In this document: in pieces, positions 19,001 through 26,224 of the stretch
Position numbering within the stretch: position 1 is the stretch's first letter
How the letters are laid out: each line of letters opens with the position of its first letter
Assembly: GCA_030425145.1 (NCBI GenBank)
Contig: JAUHVK010000022.1
Span: 1 to 64,000, forward strand
Direction: 5' to 3'
Source of the DNA: Alphaproteobacteria bacterium
GTDB lineage: Bacteria > Pseudomonadota > Alphaproteobacteria > Rhodobacterales > Rhodobacteraceae
DNA: 64,000 nt
The notes under the pieces: generated by a model
Told to the model about the DNA's origin: nothing
The model's input: only the letters and a program-made list of their open reading frames with translations
The model's database searches: none
Made by a program: the position numbers and the translations under genes

Positions 19001-20335
19001 ATGGGAAAAGCCATGAAGATTGCCATTGTCGATGACGAAAAGGACATGCGCCAGTCGATCAGCCAATGGCTGGCACTGTCGGGCTATGACACCGAAACAT
19101 TCGCCAGCGCCGAAGAGGCGCTTGGCACCGTGGGCGCCGATTACCCGGGCATCGTGATATCCGACATCAAGATGCCGGGCATGGATGGCATTCAGCTCCT
19201 CCGCAAATTGATGGGATCGGACAGCGCGTTGCCGGTCATCATGATCACCGGTCACGGCGATGTACCGATGGCGGTCGAAGCAATGCGCATCGGGGCGTTC
19301 GACTTTCTGGAAAAGCCGTTCAACCCGGACCGCATGTCGGACCTTGCCAAGAAGGCGACCAACGCGCGCCGCCTGACGCTCGACAACCGGGCGCTGCGCC
19401 GCGAGTTGGGCGACGGCACGCAGATGATGCGCAAGCTGATCGGCACCAGCCCCGCGATGGAGCGTTTGCGCGAGGACATTCTCGATCTCGGGCAAGCCGA
19501 CGGGCACGTGTTGATCGACGGCGAAACAGGCACTGGCAAGACGCTGGTGGCCCATGCGCTGCACGCCGTGGGCAGCCGGGCAGGCAAGAAATTCGTTCTG
19601 ATCTCCTGCGCGGCGATGGATGAGGACACGTTGATCCGTCGTCTCTTCGGCCCGATGCAACCCGATGACATGCGCCTTCCCGCAGTGGAAGAGGCGCGGG
19701 GCGGGACGCTTGTGCTGGAAGATATCGAGGCTCTGTCGGATGCCGCACAGGCGCGTCTGCTTACCATGATCAACGATCAGGGCACGCCACCAGAAACGCG
19801 CATCGTTGCGATCTGCAACCTTCAGGACGAAGGCCGCACTTGCGAAGACGCGCTGCGCCCGGACCTCTACTACCGTCTTGCCGCGCTCAAAATCACCGCA
19901 CCGCCGCTGCGCAACCGTGGTGAGGACATCCTGACACTCTTCACGGCTTTGGCCGATCAGTTTGCCGACGAATACGGCTGCGACGCCCCGCAGGTCAGCG
20001 CACAGGAAGCTGCGCAGCTGTTGCAGGCTCCGTGGCCGGGCAACGTACGCCAGCTTATCAACCTGGCCGAACGCGCCGTGCTGCAATCGCGCCGGGGCAC
20101 GGGCACCATCGCCTCGCTGCTGATGTCCGACCACGACGAGATGCAGCCGGTGATGACGACCGAGGGCAAGCCGCTCAAGGAATATGTCGAGGCGTTTGAA
20201 CGGATGCTGATCGACAACACCATGCGCCGCCATCGCGGGTCGATTGCATCGGTGATGGAAGAACTCTGCCTGCCGCGCCGGACCCTGAACGAAAAGATGG
20301 CCAAGTACGGCTTGCAGCGCTCCGATTACCTCTAG
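19001..20335 (+). CDS. dctD: DctD-type response regulator lacking the GAFTGA loop
   Basis: 444 residues from ATG at 19001, preceded by GGCGGAG; a GTG at 18992 overlapping the dctB stop is an alternative. The receiver domain has D11/D12, phospho-acceptor D55 and K105. The AAA+ domain has Walker A GETGTGKT (174-181) and GGTLVLED (234-241), where DctD-type activators normally read GGTLFLDE. Between LFG (215-217) and GGTL there are 16 residues (PMQPDDMRLPAVEEAR) without any GAFTGA sequence. A Fis-type helix-turn-helix ends the protein (SIASVMEELCLPRRTLNEKM). It is paired with DctB; without GAFTGA, sigma-54 contact is doubtful. Confidence 0.9.
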   Translation: MGKAMKIAIVDDEKDMRQSISQWLALSGYDTETFASAEEALGTVGADYPGIVISDIKMPGMDGIQLLRKLMGSDSALPVIMITGHGDVPMAVEAMRIGAFDFLEKPFNPDRMSDLAKKATNARRLTLDNRALRRELGDGTQMMRKLIGTSPAMERLREDILDLGQADGHVLIDGETGTGKTLVAHALHAVGSRAGKKFVLISCAAMDEDTLIRRLFGPMQPDDMRLPAVEEARGGTLVLEDIEALSDAAQARLLTMINDQGTPPETRIVAICNLQDEGRTCEDALRPDLYYRLAALKITAPPLRNRGEDILTLFTALADQFADEYGCDAPQVSAQEAAQLLQAPWPGNVRQLINLAERAVLQSRRGTGTIASLLMSDHDEMQPVMTTEGKPLKEYVEAFERMLIDNTMRRHRGSIASVMEELCLPRRTLNEKMAKYGLQRSDYL

Positions 20336-20341
20336 GCGGGT

Positions 20342-20387
20342 AAGCCCTTTCGAAAGGGCTTGGGACGGATTTTCGAAAATCCGTCCC
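20342..20387. terminator. Two adjacent perfect palindromes between convergent genes
   Basis: A 20-bp perfect palindrome (20342-20361, centre TTTCGAAA) abuts a 26-bp perfect palindrome (20362-20387, centre TTTTCGAAAA). They fill the gap between the stops of dctD and the convergent ornithine cyclodeaminase gene. Neither is followed by a long T run, but both fold identically on each strand, so a bidirectional terminator or 3'-end protector is the simplest reading. Confidence 0.65.
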
Positions 20388-20393
20388 GCTCGC

Positions 20394-21437
20394 TCACCCA
20401 GCGGCGCGCATCAGCATCCCGAAAAGGTCACGCGGGTCGTCCGGGTCAGCCAGCAGATCCAGCGGCAGGTTCAACCGGGTCTCGAGGGTCAAATCGTGTA
20501 CGACGCGCAGGGCCGAGAAATCCTCGATCGCAAAGCCCACACTGTCGAACAGCGTAATCTCGCGCGCATCGCGGCGGCCCGGCACCGCGCCGGTGATCAC
20601 CTGCCACAGCTCGGTCACCGGATGATCCGGGTCCAATTGCTGGATTTCGCCCTCGATCCGCGTCTGCGGCGGGTACTCCACAAAGATCGACGACCGGCGC
20701 AGGATCGCGCTTGCCAGTTCCGTCTTGCCCGGACAGTCCCCGCCGATGGCGTTGATGTGTACGCCACTGCCGACCATGTTGTCGGTGAGGATTGTCGCGT
20801 ATTGCTTGTCCGCCGTGCAGGTGGTCAGAATTTGCGCGCCTTCGATCGCCTCTTCGGCGCTGCTGCAGGCAACGACGCTCAAACCCGTGCCTGAAAGGTT
20901 TGCGGCGCATTTCACGGTCGCGGCCGGATCCTTGTCGTAAAGGCGCACGGTGTCGATCCCGCAGATCGCCTGCATGGCAATGCTCTGGAATTCGGCCTGA
21001 GCGCCATTGCCGATCATCGCCATGGTCTTCGCCCCCTTGGGGGCAAGGTGCTTGGCCGCAACAGCCGACATCGCAGCCGTGCGCAGCGCTGTAAGCAATG
21101 TCATCTCAGACAAGAGGACCGGATAGCCCGTATCCACATCCGCCAGTAGCCCAAAGGCGGTCACGGTCTGCAAGCCTTCCGACGTGTTCTTGGGATGCCC
21201 GTTCACGTATTTGAACGCATAGAGCGTGTCATTTGCCGTGGGCATGAGTTCGATCACACCTACCGGGCTGTGTGCGGCGACACGGGGTGTTTTGTCGAAG
21301 CTTTCCCAGCGGCGGAAATCTTCTTCGATCGCTTCGGCGATGCGACGGACCATTTTAGCCAGACCGACACGATGCACGAGCTGCATCATGTGATCGACCG
21401 AAACGAAGGGCACCAATGCCTTTTCTGACGGTTGCAT
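20394..21437 (-). CDS. Ornithine cyclodeaminase
   Basis: 347 residues of the ornithine cyclodeaminase/mu-crystallin family. The NAD fold is seen in KTMAMIGNGAQAEFQSIAM, preceded by LTALRTAAMSAVAAKHLAP. The conserved DSVGFAIEDFSALR closes the core. The enzyme converts ornithine to proline and ammonia. It lies directly downstream of arginase on the same strand (10-nt gap), so the pair gives arginine to ornithine to proline. Some family members act on other amino acids, but the arginase neighbour supports ornithine. Confidence 0.92.
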   Translation of the reverse strand: MQPSEKALVPFVSVDHMMQLVHRVGLAKMVRRIAEAIEEDFRRWESFDKTPRVAAHSPVGVIELMPTANDTLYAFKYVNGHPKNTSEGLQTVTAFGLLADVDTGYPVLLSEMTLLTALRTAAMSAVAAKHLAPKGAKTMAMIGNGAQAEFQSIAMQAICGIDTVRLYDKDPAATVKCAANLSGTGLSVVACSSAEEAIEGAQILTTCTADKQYATILTDNMVGSGVHINAIGGDCPGKTELASAILRRSSIFVEYPPQTRIEGEIQQLDPDHPVTELWQVITGAVPGRRDAREITLFDSVGFAIEDFSALRVVHDLTLETRLNLPLDLLADPDDPRDLFGMLMRAAG

Positions 21438-21447
21438 GGGGCGCTCC

Positions 21448-22374
21448 TCAGATCATGCGCGGGGTGGGGCGGTCAAAGATGCGGCGACCCAGTGCCGAAG
21501 CGGCAAGATCGACCATCAGTTGAGCCGTGCGCCCACGCTCGTCGAGCATCGGGTTCAGCTCCACGAGGTCGAGCGAGGTCATCAGCCCACTGTCGCAGAG
21601 CATCTCCATCACCAGATGCGCCTCGCGCACCGTTGCGCCGCCGGGCACAGTGGTCCCCACCGCCGGCGCAAAGGCCGGGTCAATGAAATCCACGTCCAGG
21701 GATACGTGCAGCGCACCGCCCGCTTTGGCCACATCAGCGAGGAACGGCTTGAGCAGGGCCGCCACGCCGGTTTCGTCGATGGCGCGCATGTCGTAACCGC
21801 GCACGCCTGTGCCTGCCATCAGTTCACGTTCCGGCAGATCGACGGAGCGCAGACCGATGATGCAGGTCTGGCCGGGCGGCACGATGGCGGGTAGGGCGGG
21901 GAAGCCATCAAAGCCGCTTTGTCCCGTGGCATAGGCCAGCGGTGTGCCGTGCAGGTTGCCCGAGGTGGTGGTCTCCAGCGTGTTGTAGTCGCTGTGCGCA
22001 TCAAGCCAGAGCACAAATTGCGGGCGGTTCTGCTCCGCCATATGCGCGGCCACACCCGGCACGGTGCCCAGAGACAGTGCGTGATCGCCACCCATGAAGA
22101 TCGGCAGGCCCTGCTGCATTGCCTCCTGCGCGGTGCGCATCAGCGCCGTGGTCCAGCCAATGGTTTCCGACAGGTTCACCAGACCGTCCCGTTCCGGGAT
22201 GTCATTGGCATCCGGCGCGACATTGCCAAGATCGGTCACGCTGTGCCCCAGCGCGGTCAGAGCACGGGCGATCCCGGCAGTGCGATAGGCGTCGGGGCCC
22301 ATCAGGCATCCTTTGCGGGCCTTGCCGCAATCGAGCGGAGCACCCACCAGTACGATTTTCTGAGACTGCATCAA
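21448..22374 (-). CDS. rocF: Arginase
   Basis: 308 residues. The binuclear manganese ligands are in GGDHALSLG, WLDAHSDYNT and SLDVDFIDPAFAPAVGT; the SGNLHGTPLAYATG loop and the C-terminal VELNPMLDERGRTAQL are family marks. It hydrolyses arginine to ornithine and urea. It is first in a two-gene unit with ornithine cyclodeaminase. An Lrp-type regulator gene begins about 125 nt away on the other strand, the common arrangement for amino-acid-responsive control. Confidence 0.95.
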   Translation of the reverse strand: MMQSQKIVLVGAPLDCGKARKGCLMGPDAYRTAGIARALTALGHSVTDLGNVAPDANDIPERDGLVNLSETIGWTTALMRTAQEAMQQGLPIFMGGDHALSLGTVPGVAAHMAEQNRPQFVLWLDAHSDYNTLETTTSGNLHGTPLAYATGQSGFDGFPALPAIVPPGQTCIIGLRSVDLPERELMAGTGVRGYDMRAIDETGVAALLKPFLADVAKAGGALHVSLDVDFIDPAFAPAVGTTVPGGATVREAHLVMEMLCDSGLMTSLDLVELNPMLDERGRTAQLMVDLAASALGRRIFDRPTPRMI

Positions 22375-22498
22375 TCCTGTCCTCGTGATCGAAGGGAATC
22401 TTTGGCTAGGATATAGAGTGCAATCCGGGCAACGGAAAATTGGCCAAAGTGATCAAAACGGGATACTATTATTCAAACTGGTAAGCTTCAGGATCAAT

Positions 22499-22927
22499 AT
22501 GGACAGCACCGACAAGAAACTCATCTCGATCCTCCGCCACAATGGCCGGGCATCGGTCTCTGATCTGGCAACGACGCTCAACCTGTCTCGTGCGACTGTG
22601 CGGTCGCGGCTCGACCGCTTGCAAGCCTCGGGGGATGTCGTGGGCTTTACTGTGGTTCTGAAAGAGGACGTGGCCCACGATCCGGTGCGCGCCCTGATGA
22701 TGATCGGGATTGAAGGGCGCGGGACGGATCGGGTGGTTCGCCAATTGACCGCATTGCCCGAGGTCCGTGCGCTCCACTCCACCAACGGGCGGTGGGACGT
22801 GATTGCGGAATTGGGGACCGAGACACTCGAAGCACTGGACGACGTGCTGTACCGCATCCGTCGGTTTGACGGCGTGTCTCAGTCCGAAACGTCTCTACTG
22901 CTTTCGACCCGAAAAAGCGGCGCTTAG
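22499..22927 (+). CDS. Lrp/AsnC family transcriptional regulator
   Basis: 142 residues from ATG at 22499 with AGGA upstream; the open frame begins earlier without conservation. N-terminal helix-turn-helix: MDSTDKKLISILRHNGRASVSDLATTLNLSRATVRSRLDRLQASG. A C-terminal RAM/ligand domain follows (ALMMIGIEGRGTDRVVRQLTALPEVRALHSTNGRWDVIAEL). Being divergent from arginase-ornithine cyclodeaminase, it is the likely local regulator, with arginine or ornithine as plausible effectors (inference). Its stop overlaps the convergent dsbB stop in TTAG (22924-22927). Confidence 0.92.
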   Translation: MDSTDKKLISILRHNGRASVSDLATTLNLSRATVRSRLDRLQASGDVVGFTVVLKEDVAHDPVRALMMIGIEGRGTDRVVRQLTALPEVRALHSTNGRWDVIAELGTETLEALDDVLYRIRRFDGVSQSETSLLLSTRKSGA

Positions 22928-23391
22928 GCCGGTTTCCGCGCCGCTGCGATCCACAGGCCCATGAGCACCAGCGAAATCACCATGTTCCAGCTTGCCATGG
23001 ACAGGCCGAACATTTCCCACGGCACTTCATCACAGCGCACCAGCGGGGCGCTCATGATCTGGTCGAAAAGCTCATCCGTGGACAACCCGCCAATCGGACC
23101 CGAGGTGCAGGTGGTCGGACCTTCCCACCAGCCGCGTTCGACGCCGGTGTGGTAGGCGCCAACTGCCGCCGTGGCAAATGCCGCCAAAGCGCCAATCCAT
23201 GCCAGAACGGCGTTCCCGAACCGAAGCGCCACCGCGCCGATCGCAATCGCCACCACATGCGGATAGCGCTGCCAGATGCAGAGTTTGCATGGCGGCAAGC
23301 CACCGATGTACTGAAACGCCAAGGCGCCCAGCATCAAGGCAAGAGACCCGCCCGCGGCGAGCAGCATCAGCGTCCGACGATTCAGACTCAT
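22924..23391 (-). CDS. dsbB: Disulfide bond formation protein B
   Basis: 155 residues with four membrane helices. The first redox pair is C35/C38 in PPCKLCIWQRYPH, the second C95 and C120 in the second periplasmic loop. DsbB re-oxidises DsbA and passes electrons to quinone. It overlaps the upstream YqaA-like gene by 4 nt (23388-23391), so the two are probably co-transcribed. The two neighbouring small secreted multi-Cys proteins in this genome would be potential clients of the pathway (inference). Confidence 0.93.
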   Translation of the reverse strand: MSLNRRTLMLLAAGGSLALMLGALAFQYIGGLPPCKLCIWQRYPHVVAIAIGAVALRFGNAVLAWIGALAAFATAAVGAYHTGVERGWWEGPTTCTSGPIGGLSTDELFDQIMSAPLVRCDEVPWEMFGLSMASWNMVISLVLMGLWIAAARKPA

Positions 23392-23966
23392 AGGAACTTC
23401 ACCACGTAAAAGCCTCCGAGAAGCAGCAGAACGAACAGGGTGAACATCAGACCAAGACGCTTTTCGATAAAGCTGCGGACCGGTGCCCCGAATGCGCGCA
23501 ACAGACCCGCTACGACGAAGAACCGCAAGGCCCGCGCGATCACGGATGTGACAACAAAGGTGCCCAGCGGCATCGCGGTCCAGCCGGACATGATGGTGAT
23601 GACCTTGTAGGGGAAGGGTGTCACGCCAGCGATCAGCACCGCCCAGAACCCGACGCCATTGAACTTCTCATTGAACGCGGCCATCGCCTCGGCCTTGCCA
23701 AGCGAGCTGAGGATCGGCTCGCCAATCGTGTCATAAAAGAAATAGCCGATGCTGTAGCCCAACAGCCCGCCCACAACCGACGAGACCGTGGCCACAAGCG
23801 CGATCAGCCACGCCCGTGACGGCCGCGCGAGGATCATGGGGATCATCAAGACATCCGGGGGAATCGGAAAAACCGAGCTTTCCACGAAGGCCACAACCGC
23901 AAGAACCCAGAGGGCGCGGGGATGGTCGGCCAATGACATCGTCCACTGGTACAGGCGCTGCAACAT
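23388..23966 (-). CDS. YqaA/DedA-type membrane protein
   Basis: 192 residues from ATG at 23966, chosen because GGAG sits 6 nt before it; a GTG at 24002 would add 12 residues. About five hydrophobic segments are visible (LWVLAVVAFVESSVFPIPPDV; WLIALVATVSSVVGGLLGYSIGY; a re-entrant GVGFWAVLIAGVTPFPYKV; FFVVAGLLRAFG; LGLMFTLFVLLLLGGFYVV). The E...FPIPPDV and TPFPYK motifs are those of the SNARE-associated/VTT fold of YqaA and DedA proteins, which are linked to lipid or envelope homeostasis. It is translationally coupled to dsbB. Confidence 0.88.
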   Translation of the reverse strand: MLQRLYQWTMSLADHPRALWVLAVVAFVESSVFPIPPDVLMIPMILARPSRAWLIALVATVSSVVGGLLGYSIGYFFYDTIGEPILSSLGKAEAMAAFNEKFNGVGFWAVLIAGVTPFPYKVITIMSGWTAMPLGTFVVTSVIARALRFFVVAGLLRAFGAPVRSFIEKRLGLMFTLFVLLLLGGFYVVKFL

Positions 23967-24088
23967 GTCGGGCTCCGCAAAGCGTTTCAGGGCTAAGACC
24001 ACGCAGCACGGGACGGGTCAAGTCCACCGCCCGCAAATGCGTTTTTGCGCTGGACGAGGTGGATCAGCTTGGATAGGGATTGCGCGTG

Positions 24089-24174
24089 GCCCAAGTGGCG
24101 GAATGGTAGACGCAGGGGATTCAAAATCCCCCGCTGGCAACAGCGTGCGAGTTCGAGTCTCGCCTTGGGCACCA
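24089..24174 (+). tRNA. tRNA-Leu (anticodon CAA)
   Basis: The acceptor stem is GCCCAAG (24089-24095) paired with CTTGGGC before discriminator A. The D-loop region is GGCGGAATGGTAGACGC. The anticodon loop TTCAAAA gives CAA (reads UUG). A long variable arm (GCTGGCAACAGC-type) and T-arm AGTTCGAGTCT follow. CCA is encoded at 24172-24174. 86 nt in total. Confidence 0.96.
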
Positions 24175-24212
24175 CCTCTTCAAACACTTACTACTAGACC
24201 ATTCCGGGCGCG

Positions 24213-24932
24213 TCATGTGACGACTAGAACCTTGTGGCTGGGCAAGTCCTGCAGGTCCGGATGATCTACATCGACCTTCTGGGCAAGTCCCAGTTGAAGG
24301 ATTTGGCGCATGGCTACGCGTACAGGTCCCATATTGGTGTCATCCTGAAGCAGGAAAGCGCCTTTCGGCATCAGCGGCTTCAACGCCAGATACTCCCGCA
24401 GATGCGTGTCTTTCGAACCGTCCAGATGCAGCAGATCAATGGTCTCTGTCGGGTTTTCATCCGCGTATTTCGGCAGTTCAACCAGTGAGTTCCCGGTGAT
24501 GAAGCGGCACCGCCCGGGGAACGCCTGTGTCAACCACGCAAAGGCTGCGGGCACATAGATGTCGACACGCGCCCAGGTCGGGGTCAGTTGCCGGCAGATG
24601 TCTACCCCGGTGACCCGCAGCGCCGGGTTCGCCGACAAGGCAAGGTAGAGGCTATGACCGCCATTCACTCCGACTTCGAACATGTGCCTCGACTGACGGG
24701 CCAGCCAGAACAGATTTCTCCGTTTGCCATCGAACCGTGGGAGAAGGCCGCTGTTCAGGAAGTCAGGATCTCTGTGTGCGTAGAACAGGTTGCCATTCAG
24801 TTCGGCGGATTGCCCCCATCGTGACAGCGTGTTGGCCAGATGCGCGTTCAAATCGTCCAGACCTGCGATCCAGGCCGGGCAGGCGAGCATCTCGTCGTAA
24901 CTTTCATAGGTCGGCAAATTCAGGCGATCCAT
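24213..24932 (-). CDS. Class I SAM-dependent methyltransferase-like protein
   Basis: 239 residues from ATG at 24932 (an adjacent TTG at 24935 is less likely). Motif I is HMFEVGVNGGHSLYLAL, followed by RVTGVDIC and the later IDLLHLDGSKDTHLREYLALKPLMPKGAFLLQDD. The HLDG / QDD arrangement is seen in the methyltransferase-24 group. Substrate unknown. It is a single gene beside tRNA-Leu with no obvious partner. Confidence 0.75.
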   Translation of the reverse strand: MDRLNLPTYESYDEMLACPAWIAGLDDLNAHLANTLSRWGQSAELNGNLFYAHRDPDFLNSGLLPRFDGKRRNLFWLARQSRHMFEVGVNGGHSLYLALSANPALRVTGVDICRQLTPTWARVDIYVPAAFAWLTQAFPGRCRFITGNSLVELPKYADENPTETIDLLHLDGSKDTHLREYLALKPLMPKGAFLLQDDTNMGPVRVAMRQILQLGLAQKVDVDHPDLQDLPSHKVLVVT

Positions 24933-25032
24933 CAAGGCTCACTCGTTGGTTTGGTAAATATGCTGCGTGGGATCCATCCGCATCCTTTGAAGGCGTGTGG
25001 TCCGGGTGGGTCTAGGGGATGATTGAGTCCGC

Positions 25033-25341
25033 TCACTCCTCAAGCGATGCGATATAGGCCACCATATCGTCGATATTGCCGCCGATCATGTACTCCGAAT
25101 AGCGCGGCATGTCGGCATGGATCGGCTGCACGATGCGCGCACGGATTTGATCGGGTGAGCGATAGATCGCGATGGCGGCAAAGCTGGGGGGATCCTGTTT
25201 GAAGGGGCCGCCGGGATCGACCATGTGACAGCTCACGCAGTATTCCTCGGCGATCTGGCGTCCCATGGTGGCGTTGCCCTCCTGAGCTGAGGCCATACCA
25301 GCAAGGCCCATCACTGCGATTGCAAGACTTGCGCGGACCAT
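25033..25341 (-). CDS. Small class I c-type cytochrome
   Basis: 102 residues with an 18-20 residue signal peptide ending ASAQ. One haem site C35-V-S-C38-H39; a likely axial Met is in HADMPRYSEYM. The size matches soluble periplasmic monohaem cytochromes related to cytochrome c-552 or cytochrome domains of oxidases. The start has AAGGAGGGG. It stands alone, so its redox partner cannot be named. Confidence 0.9.
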   Translation of the reverse strand: MVRASLAIAVMGLAGMASAQEGNATMGRQIAEEYCVSCHMVDPGGPFKQDPPSFAAIAIYRSPDQIRARIVQPIHADMPRYSEYMIGGNIDDMVAYIASLEE

Positions 25342-25567
25342 CAGCCCCTCCTTCGGTTGCGCCTTTCCCGCTCATGCTACGCGCCAATAGGACATCCGGC
25401 AAAGGGTTTGGCGCAGGCGGGTCTCATGGTGCCATCGACAGAACGGTGAAATGTGGACGGTTGGAACACGATGCGATGGTATCTCCCGGATCACACGTGA
25501 CCAAACGCAACGGGGGATTTTGCGCGTCCGGGCTTTTCCTTTTCCATCCGCGTGATAGCTCAGGTGC

Positions 25568-26224
25568 ATGGTGCTGACGGTTCAAAATGTGACAAAATCC
25601 TTTCCCGGTGCAGAGGGCGATGTGCCCGTGCTGCGGGGTGTGTCGCTGTCACTCGATCGCGGGGAGACTTTGGCGCTGACCGGAGAGTCCGGGTCCGGCA
25701 AGAGCACGCTTCTGCACCTTATCGGCGGGTTGGACCGTGTCGACAGCGGCTCGATCACCGTGGGCGGGCGCGAGATCACGACGATGAACGACGCGGACCG
25801 CGCAGCGCTACGGCGGAGCGATGTGGGCGTGATCTTTCAACAGTTCAACCTGATCCCGTCACTGACGGTCGAGGCGAACATCGCCTTTCAGGCCCGTCTG
25901 GCTGGTGCGTTCGATGCGGACCATGCGGTGAGGCTGTCGAAGGCACTAGGTCTGTCCGAACACCTGACGAAATACCCCGAGGCGCTCTCCGGCGGGCAAC
26001 AGCAACGGGTGGCCATCGCCCGTACTCTCACCGCGCGGCCAAAACTCGTGTTGGCGGATGAACCGACGGGAAACCTTGACGAGGCCACCGCGTCCGAGGT
26101 GTTGGGTCAGATGCTGCGCCTGGTGCGCGAAACCGGCGCGGCGCTCTTGATGGTGACGCATTCGAGCAGCGTCGCCCGCCGCATGGAGCGCCATGTTCAT
26201 CTGAGTCAGGGGCACGTGGTGTGA
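25568..26224 (+). CDS. ABC exporter ATP-binding protein (LolD/MacB class)
   Basis: 218 residues. Walker A GESGSGKS at 39-46, Q-loop [19 protein letters not shown], signature LSGGQQQR and Walker B LVLADEP followed by TGNLDEATA. This compact form belongs to the MacB/LolD/FtsE group, which works with FtsX-fold permeases. The permease gene overlaps its stop by 4 nt (GTGA, 26221-26224), so they form one transporter; the third gene encodes an AttH-like secreted protein. Confidence 0.93.
   Translation: MVLTVQNVTKSFPGAEGDVPVLRGVSLSLDRGETLALTGESGSGKSTLLHLIGGLDRVDSGSITVGGREITTMNDADRAALRRSDVGVIFQQFNLIPSLTVEANIAFQARLAGAFDADHAVRLSKALGLSEHLTKYPEALSGGQQQRVAIARTLTARPKLVLADEPTGNLDEATASEVLGQMLRLVRETGAALLMVTHSSSVARRMERHVHLSQGHVV

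Noticed and set aside
18827-20233. 468-residue minus-strand frame
   Set aside because: Antisense shadow of dctD; no family resemblance.
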